This document shows positions 1 to 12,470 of a stretch of DNA of 64,000 nucleotides, one piece after another. The notes below the pieces were generated by a model. The model did not search any database. It was given only the letters and a program-made list of their open reading frames with translations, and was not told where the DNA came from. Source of the DNA: Epiperipatus broadwayi. Taxonomy: Eukaryota > Onychophora > Udeonychophora > Euonychophora > Peripatidae. Numbering within the stretch: position 1 is the stretch's first letter; the number at the start of each line of letters is the position of its first letter. A program made the translations under genes and the position numbers. Where the stretch lies: contig JAQFVV010000022.1 of assembly GCA_028023455.1 (NCBI GenBank), positions 5,299,998 to 5,363,997 on the forward strand, read 5' to 3'.

Positions 1-984
1 TAAACACATATTTAAATTAAAATATAAAATACATACACAATAACTAACCTTTATTAAAATTATCTCATTAATTGTGATGTAAATCTGATATACTACAACA
101 ATATGAGAGAAATATAATTGGATAGAGTAAATGCAAGCAAGAAATGACTAGGCAAGATAAAGTTGATTTATTTTAAAATTGAATATTAATTAGGTAAATT
201 GTTATCTATCAAACTTTTCTGGTTACAATAGATCAGGATTCAAACTAATAATGGAAGAGGTTATAGGTTGGAATATTAATCAAAAGTCTTGTAATATATG
301 ACTACAAGTATAAATAAGGTGAAAATGACACCTGAGTTTATTTTTCTCTATTACTTCTTCACTTCAATTGTTTAATTTGTAGCAGTCATATTTTTAATTT
401 TAAAAGTGTAATTTTAATTAAATTTCATTTCTTAGTTTAAGTATGTTAGGCCAAACTTATATCTGGGTACACTTGTCTATATTTAAATACCAAGGAACTA
501 AAGTCTTCCTGTCAGCTTTATTAGTAATACCATTAAATTATTATAATGTTTAAAATATTACATTTCAAAATTTTCACAAAGAGAAATTTCAAAAATCATT
601 ACTACTATTACCACTATAATGATGCAAGAGCTATTGTTGATTTTGGGGCATATTTGTATGTCTGCTTTAAATTTAAATTTGTCACTATATATTTAAAATT
701 CATAGCGGCAATAATAATATCAAAAATATTAATAATTTCCTGATATTTTACTTAAAAATATGTATTGCATATCGAATATTATTCAGATTTTGTTTATTTC
801 TAAATAAAAACTTTTAATTCAGGATAAAAATATATCTTATTAGGATGAATATATATATCTTATCAAACATTTACAAATTTATTTAAGTCTTCAAAAGAAT
901 ATTAATAATAAGTCTTATATTTCAATAAAAATGCATTTGTGCTGTTATTGTAATAAAGATATTATGTTGTTAATTTAAAACAGC
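1..984. other. AT-rich intergenic sequence
   Basis: I see no coding, RNA or repeat signal here beyond low-complexity A/T runs. Short ORFs in this stretch (for example around 546-743) are lysine/isoleucine/tyrosine-rich translations of A/T-rich DNA and look like chance. Confidence 0.6.
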
Positions 985-2565
985 GTGAAAAAAATTATTT
1001 ATTATTATTTGTATTTTTCCTTTTTTTGAAGGAAATTACTTCTGCAATTTGGTGTAATAAAATATTCAACTTACAATAAACTGTTTATAATGAGATATTA
1101 TTTTATATAGCGCTATGTTTTTATACTGTAATAGTGATATTAGCAATTAAGCCAATGCACATGCACTTTATAAAGAATTAAAAATCATTCATTTTGTAAT
1201 AGAATATATTAAATATTCCTGCAAATAATATTTTGAATCAATTTTTAATGAACTTGACTGCAATAATACTTATAAATCCTGCAAGTTTTTCTCTCTCTGA
1301 GTGTTACTATGGAGACCATTGTGGTCATAAATATGACATTTAGAAATATAAAGATGTGACGGTCCAGGGTTTACCACAAGAGAGGGGAAATGTATCTCAC
1401 TATGGTTGGACCTAGAATCTTCTGGTAGGATGCTGTCAATGATGCAATGAAGTACATAACTTATGATTGTATCTACCTCCAATGGGCTAGCTCTGTATTT
1501 ACACATTAAATTTAGATAGGATTTGGGCTAATTCATCCAAACCTCACCCCTCCTTCAGGCTCCATTATGTCTCAGTATTCAAACACAGGGCCTTCAACTC
1601 TCTTCAGAAATGAACTTATAAGGGATAGCAACTGCTGGACCTCTATATAGGTTACAATAGATTTAATCCTTCATCCAAGCATATTGGTACACTATTATTT
1701 AAGAATAAGGTGTGTATATATTCTCAGTTATCGTTTGATAAATAAATGCATAAATGATTTTATAAACTAGTGACCAGTTTAATGTAAATAAATTTCACAA
1801 CATTTATTAAATATCAAAACAAAGTTAAAAAAATTTTTTTTAACTCTATAACAAGATAAAGTAGTATAATGTCAAGGATGGATTTCTATCATATAAACAA
1901 TTAAATATATTCATGACTCCAAATCCTTATCCAATGGTAGAAATACATGACATGGCACTAATTTTTTACAAAGCAAATAAAAAAAAAATTGATCGTGAAG
2001 CTAACTAGCTAATTTACAATATTATGCAGATATATATGTAATAGCCTCATTGTCTAATTCAAATTACCAATGTTCCATCTTCTATGGGGACCTCCTATCT
2101 ATGTATGGTTCCCTAATGTTGACAGAAAAGAACATCTGCACTAGAAAATTAGTCATTTATATGGAAAAAATAAACATAAATGATTGTTAGTTAACAACAA
2201 ACAAATCACATGAACACTGTCCTGCAATGAGTGTATATACTTAATATAATGGACTCTTCCAAATCATAGACACATGTCCAAGTGTGGAAAGAAAATAAAA
2301 AAGAATTTTATATATATATATAACAAATATTCCTAACAAAATCAGAACTTTCATTAAATTATTTTGGTTAGTGTTCATGAGATTGGCAATAATGTTCTTC
2401 ATGAATAGAGTCTATCTCTTTTTTGGATAATTCAGAGTATTCAACTGAGTCATCCATTTTCTTTTGCATTGGAACATTCAATCTCAGGTTGTTGGCTTTA
2501 TTTGGTTAATGCATCATTTTAAAATATAATAAAAGTTGATGGAAATGAATTGGGTTTGCTTTTAT
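985..2565. repeat. Diverged tandem segmental duplication, unit 1
   Basis: This block is repeated immediately downstream at 2566-4738. Landmarks occur in the same order in both: the GAAGGAAATTACTT motif (1029 and 2597), the minus-strand ORF (near 1270-1500 and 2770-3000), the CTAGTGACCAGTTTAATGTA motif (near 1768 and 3282), the TTAACAACAAACAAATCAC motif (near 2192 and 3718), and the GGTTGTTGGCTTT motif (near 2488 and 4660). Divergence is moderate, with many substitutions and small indels. Unit 1 is shorter because unit 2 has extra segments near 3770-3910 and 4096-4590. Confidence 0.8.
1270..1506 (-). pseudogene. Duplicated minus-strand ORF/exon candidate, copy 1
   Basis: This 78-codon open frame is preserved, with mostly the same peptide, in the tandem copy at 2770-3000. 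Shared residues include RASPLEVD, HCIIDSILPED, RSNHSE, NPGPSHL and NTQRE. On the minus strand the homologous segment is preceded by an acceptor-like AAATACAG. The donor position reads ATAAGTATT here, against GTAAGTATT in the other copy, so the donor looks lost. NPGP followed by a Cys/His-rich tail resembles the start of some CR1/L2-type LINE ORFs, where a 2A-like NPGP precedes a zinc-finger motif, but the evidence is thin. A chance ORF in a recent duplication is the alternative. Confidence 0.25.
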
Positions 2566-4738
2566 TTATTATGACTATTTTTGTTTTTCCTTTTTGAAGG
2601 AAATTACTTATGCAATTTGAGGTAATAAAGTAATCAACTTACAATAAAATGTTTAATAAATATTATAAAGAATTAAAAATTATTCAGTTTATAATAGAAT
2701 ATATTAAATATTCCTGCAAATAATATTTTTGAATCAATTTTTAATGAACTTGATTGCAATAATACTTACAAATCCTGCAAGTTTTTTCTTTTCCCTTTGA
2801 GTGTTACTATGGAGACCATTGTGGACATAAATATGACATTTAGAAACACCAAGATGTGATGGGCCAGGGTTTTCAACAAGAGGGGGGAAATGCATCTCAC
2901 TATGGTTGGACCTAATATCTTCTGGTAGGATGCTGTCAATGATGCAATGAAGTCCATAACCTATGATCATATCTACCTCCAATGGGCTAGCTCTATATTT
3001 ACACATTAAATTTAGATACAATTTGGACTAGTTTATCCATACCTCAGCCCTCCTTCAGACTCTGTTAACCTCAGTATTCAAACTCAGGGAGAAATATGCC
3101 TTTGACTCTCTTCAGAGATGAACTTATAAGGAATAGCAACTGTTGAACCTCTATATAGGCTACAATTGATTTAATCCTTCACCCAAGCATATTGGTACAC
3201 TATTATATAAGAATAAGGTGTGTGTGTACATATATTCTTGATTATCGGTAGATAAGTGAATGCATAAATGATTTTAATAAACTAGTGACCAGTTTAATGT
3301 AAATACATTTGACAACATTTATTAAATATCAAAACAAAGTAAAAAAATAAATAAAACTCTATAACAAGATAAAGTAGTATATTTGTGTGTGTCAAGGGTG
3401 ATTTCTATCATATAAACAATTACATATATTCGTGACTCCAAATCTTTACCCAATTCTAGAAATACATGACATTGCACTAATTACAAAGCAAATAAAAATT
3501 TTAAAAAAATATTAAATTGATCACAAATCAAACTAGCTAATTTAGAATATTATGCAGGTATATCTGTAATAACCTCATTGTCCAATTCAAATTAGCAATG
3601 TTCCATTTTTTGGGGAGAGCCTCCATCTACATATTGTTCCTAAGGTTGACAGAAAAAAATATTTGCACAAGAAAATTAGTCATTTATATGGAAAAAATAA
3701 ACATAAATGATTATTAGTTAACAACAAACAAATCACTTGAGCACTGTTCTGTAATAAGTGTATATACTTAATATTGAAGTTTTAAAGATCTTATCTTATT
3801 GCATATCATGGTGATCAATATCAAGTCTCTATGGAGGCAAAGCTGATCTAAATTTTATTTAAAACATAAACAAAAAATTTATCTAACTTAATGATCCCCC
3901 CCCTGCTTTCATTTATAATGAACTCTTCCAAATCATAGACACTTTCAAATATGAAAATAAAATAAAAAAGAATTTTATATATATATATAACAAATATTTC
4001 TAACAAAATCAGAACTTTCATTAAATTATTTTGGTTAATGTTAATGAGATTGGCAATAATGTCCTTTATGAATACAGTCTATCTTTTTCTTGGATCACTC
4101 TCCTTGGTTCACATCCATCACTCATTGGAATTTCTATGCAACATGCTTGAAATTGTAATATATCCATTCTCAGCAGTTGCACTTCTCAATCCATGTAGAT
4201 GTTTAGTGTAGGACAATTGAGACTTCTTTAAGTATTACAAGAGTAAGTAGGTTAATTCATTGTACTTCCAGGGTCAGATAGTGGCACTTCAGTCCTATGG
4301 CACTGTCAATTTAGTCAGAATACATTGCACAGCAGTTTATAACAGATTTAATTTTTCTTTATTTGTGATTTGGCATTTAATGGTTTACAAGAAAAAAGAA
4401 TTACTTCATCATTTTGTTCAAGTGCTGGAAATGTTTTATTTCTTCTTTTTTTGTGTTAGAATAATAGTGCAGTTTTTTCAATATCGATTTAAAAACAGTT
4501 CACTAATTTTATTAAACTGCACAAACTTATCAAACTTCTCTGAATTCAAACATTGTTTTTTAACTTTTTAATGGTTTTGCAATAAGAAATTTATATGGAT
4601 AATTCAGAGTATTCAAATGAGTCATCCATTTTCTTTTGTATTCGAATATTCATTCTCAGGTTGTTGGCTTTGTTTGGTTAATGCATTATTTAAAAATATA
4701 ATAAAAGACGATGGAAATGAACTGGGTTTGCTTTTATA
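2566..4738. repeat. Diverged tandem segmental duplication, unit 2
   Basis: This is the second copy of the preceding block, with all landmarks in the same order and orientation. It has an extra stretch at about 3770-3910 (ending in a C-run at 3896-3903) and another at about 4096-4590, both absent from unit 1. These are either insertions here or deletions in unit 1. The unit ends where the AACTGGGTTTGCTTTTAT motif (near 4720) matches the end of unit 1 (near 2548). Confidence 0.8.
2770..2992 (-). other. Duplicated minus-strand exon candidate, copy 2
   Basis: This is the homologue of the ORF at 1270-1506. An acceptor-like AG lies at 2994-2993 and a strong donor-like GTAAGTATT begins at 2769, bounding 223 nt that are open in one frame. 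The predicted peptide contains LVENPGP followed by SHL and a Cys-His tail. The A-run near 2785 differs in length between copies, so the frame diverges after the NTQRE motif. I do not recognise a host protein. It could be a decayed LINE N-terminus, a real duplicated exon or chance. Confidence 0.25.
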
Positions 4739-7193
4739 ACAAGCTTAGCTTCCAGTTTTGGTATACTAGTTTTCCCATTCCCTCCAACATTGCCATAACT
4801 GCCTATTGTCATGCAAGTTATCTTGGTTGAAGTTAATATAAAAATAATAAAAAATTACATAATAGAATTCTAATTTTATTTTACACACTTAGTTGCTTAG
4901 TGATTGGCTTGACATTGGGTCATCACTATGCTTACCCACTCAGTCTTTGTCTCAATTTATGATGTACAATACATTGATCATTATCCTATTGTTAGTATAT
5001 ATATATGATTTATTTAAATGGGCTTTTATTTTTCACTAAGTAATGAAAATCAGTTCATCGCAACATTTATCTAACTTATTATTTAACAAAGCACACATTC
5101 ATCGCATATATACATATGTGTGTTTAAAAGAAATGATAGAACATATCTGACCACCTATTAGCTAAGCTTATGTTTTGAACAGCTTGGCTTGATGGTGTGG
5201 ATAAATATAGGCTGGTTTTGATAAGATTGTCAGCTACACCTACAACTTATATCATAATTTAAATTCATGAATAGTTAGTTATTTGAATGGCCATACGTTT
5301 GTTTTATTTTGCTAGCATATAATCATTTAAAATTTTATTAAGGATATGCAGGATTGCTTTCATATTTCATAGTTCATATTTTAAGTTTGATATTTTAATT
5401 GCACTATCCACAATACTTTATTTGCCAAATTTACCTACTCATGTTCCAATGTAATGGTTATGGAAAGAAGAAAAACAGAAGGAGTTTACTCTTTTTTATT
5501 ATTTGTTTGCTGATAAAAACAGTTATATTTTACTTGTATTATAAATTATGTATTTCATATTTTATTTTATGTGCATATTGTCTTCATATTGTATATGATA
5601 TATTTTGAATTATTTTAAGTTAAAATTCTCAGATAAATAATTTATCATATTTTTATATTTTAAAATAGTATATGTAAGCTGAATATGTAGATATATGTTT
5701 TTATTATTTATTTTGTTTATTTATTGCATAATATTAATGGAGCCATATTTGGCATTAATTATTATTATTTATCTTCTTTCACATCTGTGAATTCTAATAG
5801 TTTAGCCTAGAAATGGTAGCTTACTCTCTCTTTCTATGTAGGAATGCTTTTTATGCTGGTACATTTAAAGATAGTAGCATTGTCTTTCTCTCTTATCATT
5901 TTCCTAGCTTATTTTAAGGTAGATGGTAGTCTTAGCCCCTGTCTTGTTGGACTGACAGTATATAATTCAAAAGAGATGTAACATTAGTCTTTTTTATTTT
6001 TGTTGTCTTGCTGGCATTTGTATGCTCATAGCATATATTTTTAGAGATGCCACTTAGACTCTCTCTATTTGTAAGACAATTCCTATTTAATATTTTTTGT
6101 TCTTTATATGCATTCTCATTATTTTTCCTGACCAGTGACAAAGTCTTAGATCCTTTATTTGCCCTCAAAAACAGATGCATTTTATGAGCTATGCCATCAT
6201 AGTTTTCACTTGCTTTATTTAATCATTTCTAGATGGATTTTGTTTCTAGTTTGTAGTATGTTTAATAAAGCATGTATTATATTTTACCATGGCTTTACCT
6301 GTGCATTTTAGTTGTTTTTATCAATGTATTGAGAAATTTTACCCTTATTTCTATAGGATTCTTGATTGGCTTAGATATGACAAGTAAGTCTTATATTTGA
6401 GCTTTGCTAATAATGAGAACAAAATATAATTAATAATTAATTTTAAAATGTATTATAGGCATAAATAGACAATATACATCTGTCTTGTTATTCCTTTATC
6501 ACTGGATTAATAAGTTGTTATTATTATGTAAAATATTCATAGAAGAGACATTACTTATATGAAGATTATCATCATTGCATGAATGCACTGATAATTAAGC
6601 AATAGAAAGTTTATTTTAACCTGCTGTATTATTTTTTTAATCCAATTAAATTTATTTTTATAAATTATTATGTAATTGTTTTTCATCTTTCTGCCATAAA
6701 TTTTGAGAAAGTATTCTGATTTTTTTTGTGGAATAAATATTTCTTTTTCTTATTTAAGAAATGTCTCATAGTCATTTGTTCATATCATTCCACTTATCAA
6801 CCAGAAATCATTCCACACATTGACTAAAGACCTAAATACTTATAAAATATTATACATTATCTTAAGAGTATTTGCTAAAAGAGTACATGAGCATTGAAGC
6901 TAATAACAGTCACTGAATTGAACTATTTAAGCATTAGTAGAACATCCGAGACAGATGTATTTATCTTAATAAAGAATTATAATTTGAATTATTACTTTAC
7001 ATCACATTAACTAATTTTATTTTCTTATTTCAAATCACTATGCATATTTAAATAGTCAAAATAAGAGTCATAGATCACATGACCCTATTCTCTTAAGCTT
7101 GTAAGTTATAAACAATGAGGATTGCCAATTCCTCAACAAACTTTGTGTTAAATGCTTAGCCAGAGAAAGCATTTAAAATATCTCTGTCAGGAA
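4739..7193. other. AT-rich intergenic sequence
   Basis: No supported gene or repeat structure is visible. The ORFs at 5399-5608 (+) and 5932-6180 (-) are A/T-driven, and I found no family motif in their translations. Confidence 0.5.
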
Positions 7194-7332
7194 CCCTTCC
7201 CCCAAATCCCTGACCATGGTTTCGTGCTTTGGCACTCCTCAGAGAGGTGCCAGGGTAGGGTCTGAACCTACCCTGGCATTTCTCTGTGGAGTGCCAAAGC
7301 ATGAAACCATGGTCAGGGGTTGGGGGGAGGGA
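7194..7332. mobile_element. GC-richer palindromic (fold-back) hammerhead element
   Basis: Two arms (about 7194-7260 and 7262-7332) are imperfect reverse complements over about 65 bp with almost no spacer. The GC content is far above the surroundings. The minus strand of the left arm encodes a complete hammerhead core (separate entry). The right arm on the plus strand has the homologous segment with CUGUGGA in place of CUGAGGA, and so is predicted inactive. The pairing, compactness and catalytic core suggest a nonautonomous ribozyme-bearing retroelement inserted as an inverted dimer. The ORFs at 7156-7344 and 7216-7422 are by-products of the palindrome. Confidence 0.65.
7208..7246 (-). ncRNA. 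Type I hammerhead ribozyme, core-perfect
   Basis: Read on the minus strand from 7246 to 7208: stem I strand CUCU (7246-7243), CUGAGGA (7242-7236), stem II GUGC/GCAC with a CAAA loop (7235-7224), GAA (7223-7221), stem III ACC/GGU with an AU loop (7220-7213), cleavable C at 7212, and stem I partner AGGG (7211-7208). Every invariant core residue of the hammerhead consensus is present: C3, U4, G5, A6, G8, A9, G12, A13, A14, A15.1-U16.1 and H17=C. The stem II closing pair is the preferred G-C. Stem I is 4 bp including one G-U. Self-cleavage between 7212 and 7211 is inferred, not shown. Confidence 0.8.
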
Positions 7333-10300
7333 TTTACTATGCATATTTATTTTAAAATCTTTTTTATATTTGAAGATTATATTTATTATTATATGATAAA
7401 ATTTAATTTTACAAGAACCTAGTTCATATTTATAAGATGTTGAAATAGATTTGTTCTAGGTATTTAGAATGACTATTAAATCCTTTAACTATTTTAAATA
7501 TCTGAATGTAATCTTAGATTATTCATTATCTTATTATAAAATTAAAAGATCATGTTTTGTTTTATTTAAGTTAGCAAAAGTATTGCTAATATTATAATTT
7601 TGGCATAACATTAGCTTAGGGGAAATGTGTGTCTTATTTATTTTATTAACTAGGATTTTATTCAATATCGAATAGATCTTAAGAAGCAAAGAGAATTTAT
7701 TTCATTATTTAAATGAAATCATATTATCCTGAGATACCCTGATTTGTTTCATGAATCATATTATTTGAATTTATTTTGATAATGAAGAACTTACATTCAA
7801 AAGGTGAATATGAAATGGCATAGATGTTTAAAGAACATTTTAAATTTTATAAGAATAAAATAATATTTTATCTAATTAGAGAAATAAGGTGCTTAGAAGT
7901 TAGTGAAGAGATGTATTAAGTGGTAATGGTAGTATATATTTGTTGACAAAAGAAATTTAAATGTAATTTCAATGGCATGTGTTTACACTATTAAGTCTTT
8001 GATGTATACTAGAGTGAGCTGAGATTTCTTCTCATCTTGAATTATTAGTGCTGTTAATTTGTATTTTAATCATATTTTATTATAATGCTTCTCCTGTGCA
8101 TTATTTTATTCTAGCATATGGCATTTATAGTTTAAACCCCAGGAGGCTTACTTACTGATGGATATTTTAGACTTTATGTCTGTATTGTTTTAGATTACAA
8201 TTTGGCTTGACCAATTGTTAGATTGATCATTGAGGGTTTAAGTGTTGTTATAACATTTTGCTGCTCATCACAATCTCTTTCAACAACTTCATAAGTTACA
8301 ATGCTTGTTAACTTTTACAGCCAAAGTCTTGGTGATTGAAAAATTATTAAAAATTAAATTCTATAAAAAGTCACACTTTGGCCAATATTTATATCTGTTA
8401 ATCCTGCTTAATTGTGGTTATGATAATGTTTAAATTCATAATAAACATTGCTCCAATATTAACACAATTTTTAAAACAATTATATGTAATAAACCTTTCT
8501 CCCAATCTCGCTCTCCTATATATATATATTAAGAATAAGTGTAGAATATTTTGAATTATAAACTCTGGGATCTGTAATTAAGATGGCAGTAAAGTTAAAT
8601 TTTGCATATATTTTAGTGATTAATGATTATAAAAATATTCTTATCTATATTTTTAATGGTTTATCTGGACTACTAGAGTTTTATCTGTATGTATTGTTTT
8701 TATTCTTCAACACCTGAAAAATGACGGATTGCTGTTTCACTGTGGAATATTTTAATTTTATAACTTCTATTTATTATTCTAGGTCTAATATCTGATTTGA
8801 AAGAACGTAAAAAAAGGCAGTAAAAAAGGACTTTAAACACTGCTGAATTGCTTTACAGTGGGGCTTTGTTGGAGCTATCAGTGATTAGTCGGAGTCAAGC
8901 TATAAAGAGCAAAAAGATTATTTTAAACATTAATAAAATGATTTACATAGTTTTTAATCACTTATTTTGAATGAACTATTTATTCAAGGAAATATTTATA
9001 TTTTAACTTAGGTTTATAATTTAAATTTGAAATTTTTTTTTTAGCAATTATCAATTTGGTTTTTTTATGGGGAAAAAGGGTTCTTTTTACTAAATAGCGC
9101 GCAGCAGTTAAGAGAACTTTCAAAAGAAAAATGAAAAAATTCAGTGTTACAACATCTTTTTAAATAATTTGTCTACTAAGTTAAAATATTTTATTCATTT
9201 AAAAAGATTTAGATCAAAGAAAAAAATCCCATGTGACGTTAATCTTTCTTTTTTGCAAAGATTGTGGACAAGAAGATATTGTTATGAAAAGTCATTGAAT
9301 TTGAATGTTAAGTGACTGTTAGAAAAAATGCTTCAAATATGCTATCAATTTTATCCAATAGAATTGCGAATAATTTTTCAACTCTTTTGTATTTGATTCT
9401 AATTTCTAAAAGTAAATTTGGAAAGTAATTTGTACATATTACACACTAAAATTTATTATATTTTTTATTTTTCGTGTTTTAAAAAAAATGAAATCCAATA
9501 CCTGTATATATATATTGTTTATTCTTTCTAAATGAGCATATATCTTGTATAGTTTGATATATTAGTAGCGAAACAAATTCTAGAACTCAAGGTCCAAAGG
9601 TTGTGACTCCATTCTAACACTTCCAATGTTCAAACTTTATATGAATCTCAAGTACTTGACCATTCCACTATTTTAATAGTCATCTAATTTATAAAATTAT
9701 TAAAATTGATTTAAATAATCAATCAAATAGATTACAGTTTAGCATAACTTTTTAATAATTTGGATCAGTTTCAGTTAATTGTTTACTCGATGTAAGAGAA
9801 CACAAAAACTTCATTGAATGTTTGGTTGTTTCGGATTCATATAAAGTTCAAGCACTTGAAATTAGAGTTAGAATTAATTTATTGCCCTTGATATATAGGG
9901 TTTACTACTCTACTATCACATTAAACCAACCAGGGCAGAAAGTCATTAAATTGTGTGATGTTACTCTAAAATTAAAATGCTAGATTAACTCATGACAAGA
10001 GAGTGACAAGAAATGGCAAACTATCAACATTGATGATCATGTGTTATTACTTGATTATAATACTTACTGCCTCATTTTTTTATCTGGCTTTCAATAGAGA
10101 ACTAAGCTTAACCCTCAATGTCTACACCCAGTACATAATACCACAAGAAATTTTCATATGCCTTAATCTCATAGAATTATTTTAATTGAACAGATATTCA
10201 TTTTATTACTTTCCTAGATATATCTATATTTTGCAAAATATCAAATTAATTTGAATCTGCATAGTGTAAATTGTATGACTCTTGGAGGGGGTAGTGATAT

Positions 10301-10870
10301 CTAATAGCACTTATAGTCTAATGGTAAGTAATTTTTTCTCTGCTTTTTACAATCTATGACTATTTCTATTTTTTAGACAAATACTATAGTACTTATTGAG
10401 AATAATGTGTACAATAGTAAAAAGTAAATTTATTTTATTATAATAACTGATTACAAGAAAACAATCAACTGATTCCAGTTAGATAGTATTCTAAATAAAT
10501 ATAATTTTATTGATCTATTATTTGTGATTTTATGTTCATATTTTTTATAGTTGTTGCAGATTGATAGAATCATAAAAAGGTAACAATTAGTAATGGGCAT
10601 TGTCATATATAAATATCAAACTGAAACTATAACTTGAGGTTCAAACTCAACTGAATTTTAAACATTTTTTAGTTAGCTAATGTTTTTTAGGCCTAATGAG
10701 TTTTTTCTCTATAAAGCCAATTTTAAAGTCAATAAAGCTAGTCATTCAATTATTAGTCATTGTTAGCTGAGCTACTAAGTTTTAACTGGAAAATTGATCT
10801 GATATTACTAATAAGTTGACCATAAAGTAAAAATGATATTGTAATATGATACAGCATTAAATACTGGTAA
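7333..10870. other. AT-rich intergenic sequence
   Basis: No supported gene, RNA or organised repeat is visible. The 60-codon ORF at 10003-10185 has no recognisable motif. The sequence has ordinary A/T low complexity and a short (TA)n run near 8520. Confidence 0.5.
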
Positions 10871-11208
10871 TGGAAGATTTACATTCTTATGGGCAATGGT
10901 TTTATGCTTTAATTTTTTGAGATCAATACCTGAAGTTATGTGTCATCTTCTCCAACATAGGTTTTGCTTTATAGTTATCATACAAATTGCTCTGTTCTAT
11001 ACACTTTTACATTCTAAATAAAAATAGTGTATTACATAGATTCATATTCTTATGGACAATGTGTTTGTGCTTTAACTTCATGAGATAAATACCTGAAATT
11101 ATGTGTCATCTTCCCCAATATAGATGGTTTTGCTTTATAGTTATCACATAAACTGCACTGACCTATGCATTTTTATATCCTAAATAAAAATACTATATTA
11201 CATATTTT
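10871..11208. repeat. Tandem duplication, about 165-bp unit
   Basis: Two head-to-tail copies (about 10871-11041 and 11042-11208) share a series of motifs in order: TTCTTATGG.CAATG, TGAGAT.AATACCTGAA.TTATGTGTCATCTTC, GTTTTGCTTTATAGTTATCA, and TCTAAATAAAAATA with ATTACATA. Divergence is low to moderate, so the duplication is fairly recent. No coding potential is seen. Confidence 0.8.
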
Positions 11209-11449
11209 CCAATTAATATTATATGGGATAAGCATAGCCAACTGGAAAATCTCATCTAATTAATGAAAACAAGACAGGATTTGGACAAAAACATTTAACA
11301 TCTACTATATTTCACAATATATCATAGGATAATATAATATTTAAAATAAAAAAATATAACTCATTCATGAATTCCAATATACATTTTTAATAATCAAAAA
11401 AGCAAGTCACATATAAAGTGACATTACTTTTATAAGCTTGTATTTACAA

Positions 11450-11945
11450 AAATGTAATACAGAGAGCATACCAATAGCTCAAACAAGCTCTTATTTGATA
11501 AGGGTGGTACGAGAAACTATTTAAAATCTCTATACAGAACCTTCCCATCTCCAGACCAGTAGAGAGCTAGAATATTGGACACTAGATCTAAAATATCAAC
11601 TCAAAAACCAGCACTTATTTTATATGTAATATTTAAGTAGATCTGAATTTAGTTCAGTCCCATATAGCTATTTACGTTTGATATCTGGATTTAAAGACAT
11701 TTTCATGTCCGAAAATTTCAGTTTCTACTTAAATATTATGTATCAAATAAGCACTGGGTTTTGAGTTGATATTTTAGATCTAGTGTCCAAATATTCTAGC
11801 TCTCCACTGATATGAGCCATAAGCTCGAAAACAGTTGGTCTGGAGATGGGAAGGTTCTAGATAGAGATTTTAAATATTTTCTCATATCGCACTTATCAAT
11901 TAAGAGTTTGTTTGAACTATTGGTATGCTCTCTGTAATACATTTT
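11450..11945. repeat. Large inverted repeat of a hammerhead/PLE-like element
   Basis: The arms run from TACAGAGAGCATACCAATAG (near 11457) to its reverse complement near 11938, pairing almost throughout with a central segment near 11650-11700. The plus-strand right arm contains a hammerhead-like segment at about 11803-11852: CTGATATGA, a GAGC/GCUC stem II, GAAA, then TC followed by TGGAGA. That last block can pair with the preceding TCTCCA for 6 bp of stem I. The CUGANGA box carries a 2-nt change, so the core is degenerate. The left arm lacks about 30 nt corresponding exactly to this core. The arrangement resembles inverted terminal repeats of PLEs or a fold-back retrozyme. Confidence 0.65.
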
Positions 11946-12202
11946 TAGAAATGTGAGCCTAATCAGCCATTCAGTAGCTTCAATAAATTTATTTTTAGAT
12001 ATATTTAGCTATAGAATAAAATCTCATGTTAACCTAAGTTGTAAATTGATGCATTAATTCCAATCAACAAAGTATATAATTTTGGTATAACCAGTACTGA
12101 TTGGTAAGTCATGTACTCTAATGTGCCCTAAGTTTAGGGTTACTTTTAACATTTTTTGCTTTATACACAATTAATTAATATATAATGTAGTAATTAACTG
12201 TA

Positions 12203-12470
12203 TTTATATATTGGACTATTTCCATCATCTAATATAAAGTATTGAATGTCTTTAAAAAAAATTAAACGTTATTTAAATTTTCCAATTAAATTCAACTGTT
12301 AATAATAAATTGCACAGAGATTAGTATATGCACAAAATACTCCTCTCATCTTCAGATGTTGCTAGCCTGACAAGTGACAATACTAGCATGGGAATCCAAC
12401 CTGAATCCTTAGATTCTTGAATATTGAATTTTAAGGTGATGCTCTAACCAACTGAGGCATACTGCCTAAT
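12203..12470 (-). mobile_element. tRNA-headed SINE-like unit sharing a tail with the PLE
   Basis: On the minus strand this reads as a tRNA-like head followed by a hammerhead-like box and a tail identical in kind to the neighbouring PLE terminal repeats. The A-box-like segment (12459-12438) reads TGCCTCAGTTGGTTAGAGC and the B-box-like segment (12402-12390) AGGTTGGATTCCC, with roughly normal tRNA spacing. Next comes CTGAAGATGAGAGG (about 12357-12344), then the tail matching 12780-12900 and 15440-15545 in reverse orientation. It abuts the plus-strand repeat head to head at about 12470. A tRNA-derived SINE using PLE 3' ends, or a PLE terminal repeat that captured a tRNA promoter, are both possible. 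Confidence 0.5.

Noticed and set aside
5932-6180. 82-codon minus-strand ORF
   Set aside because: Lys/Asn-rich translation without any motif, in plain AT-rich sequence; length is within chance expectation.
7156-7422. Two overlapping ORFs on opposite strands
   Set aside because: They are the two readings of the GC-rich palindrome; the ribozyme explains the conservation better than a protein.
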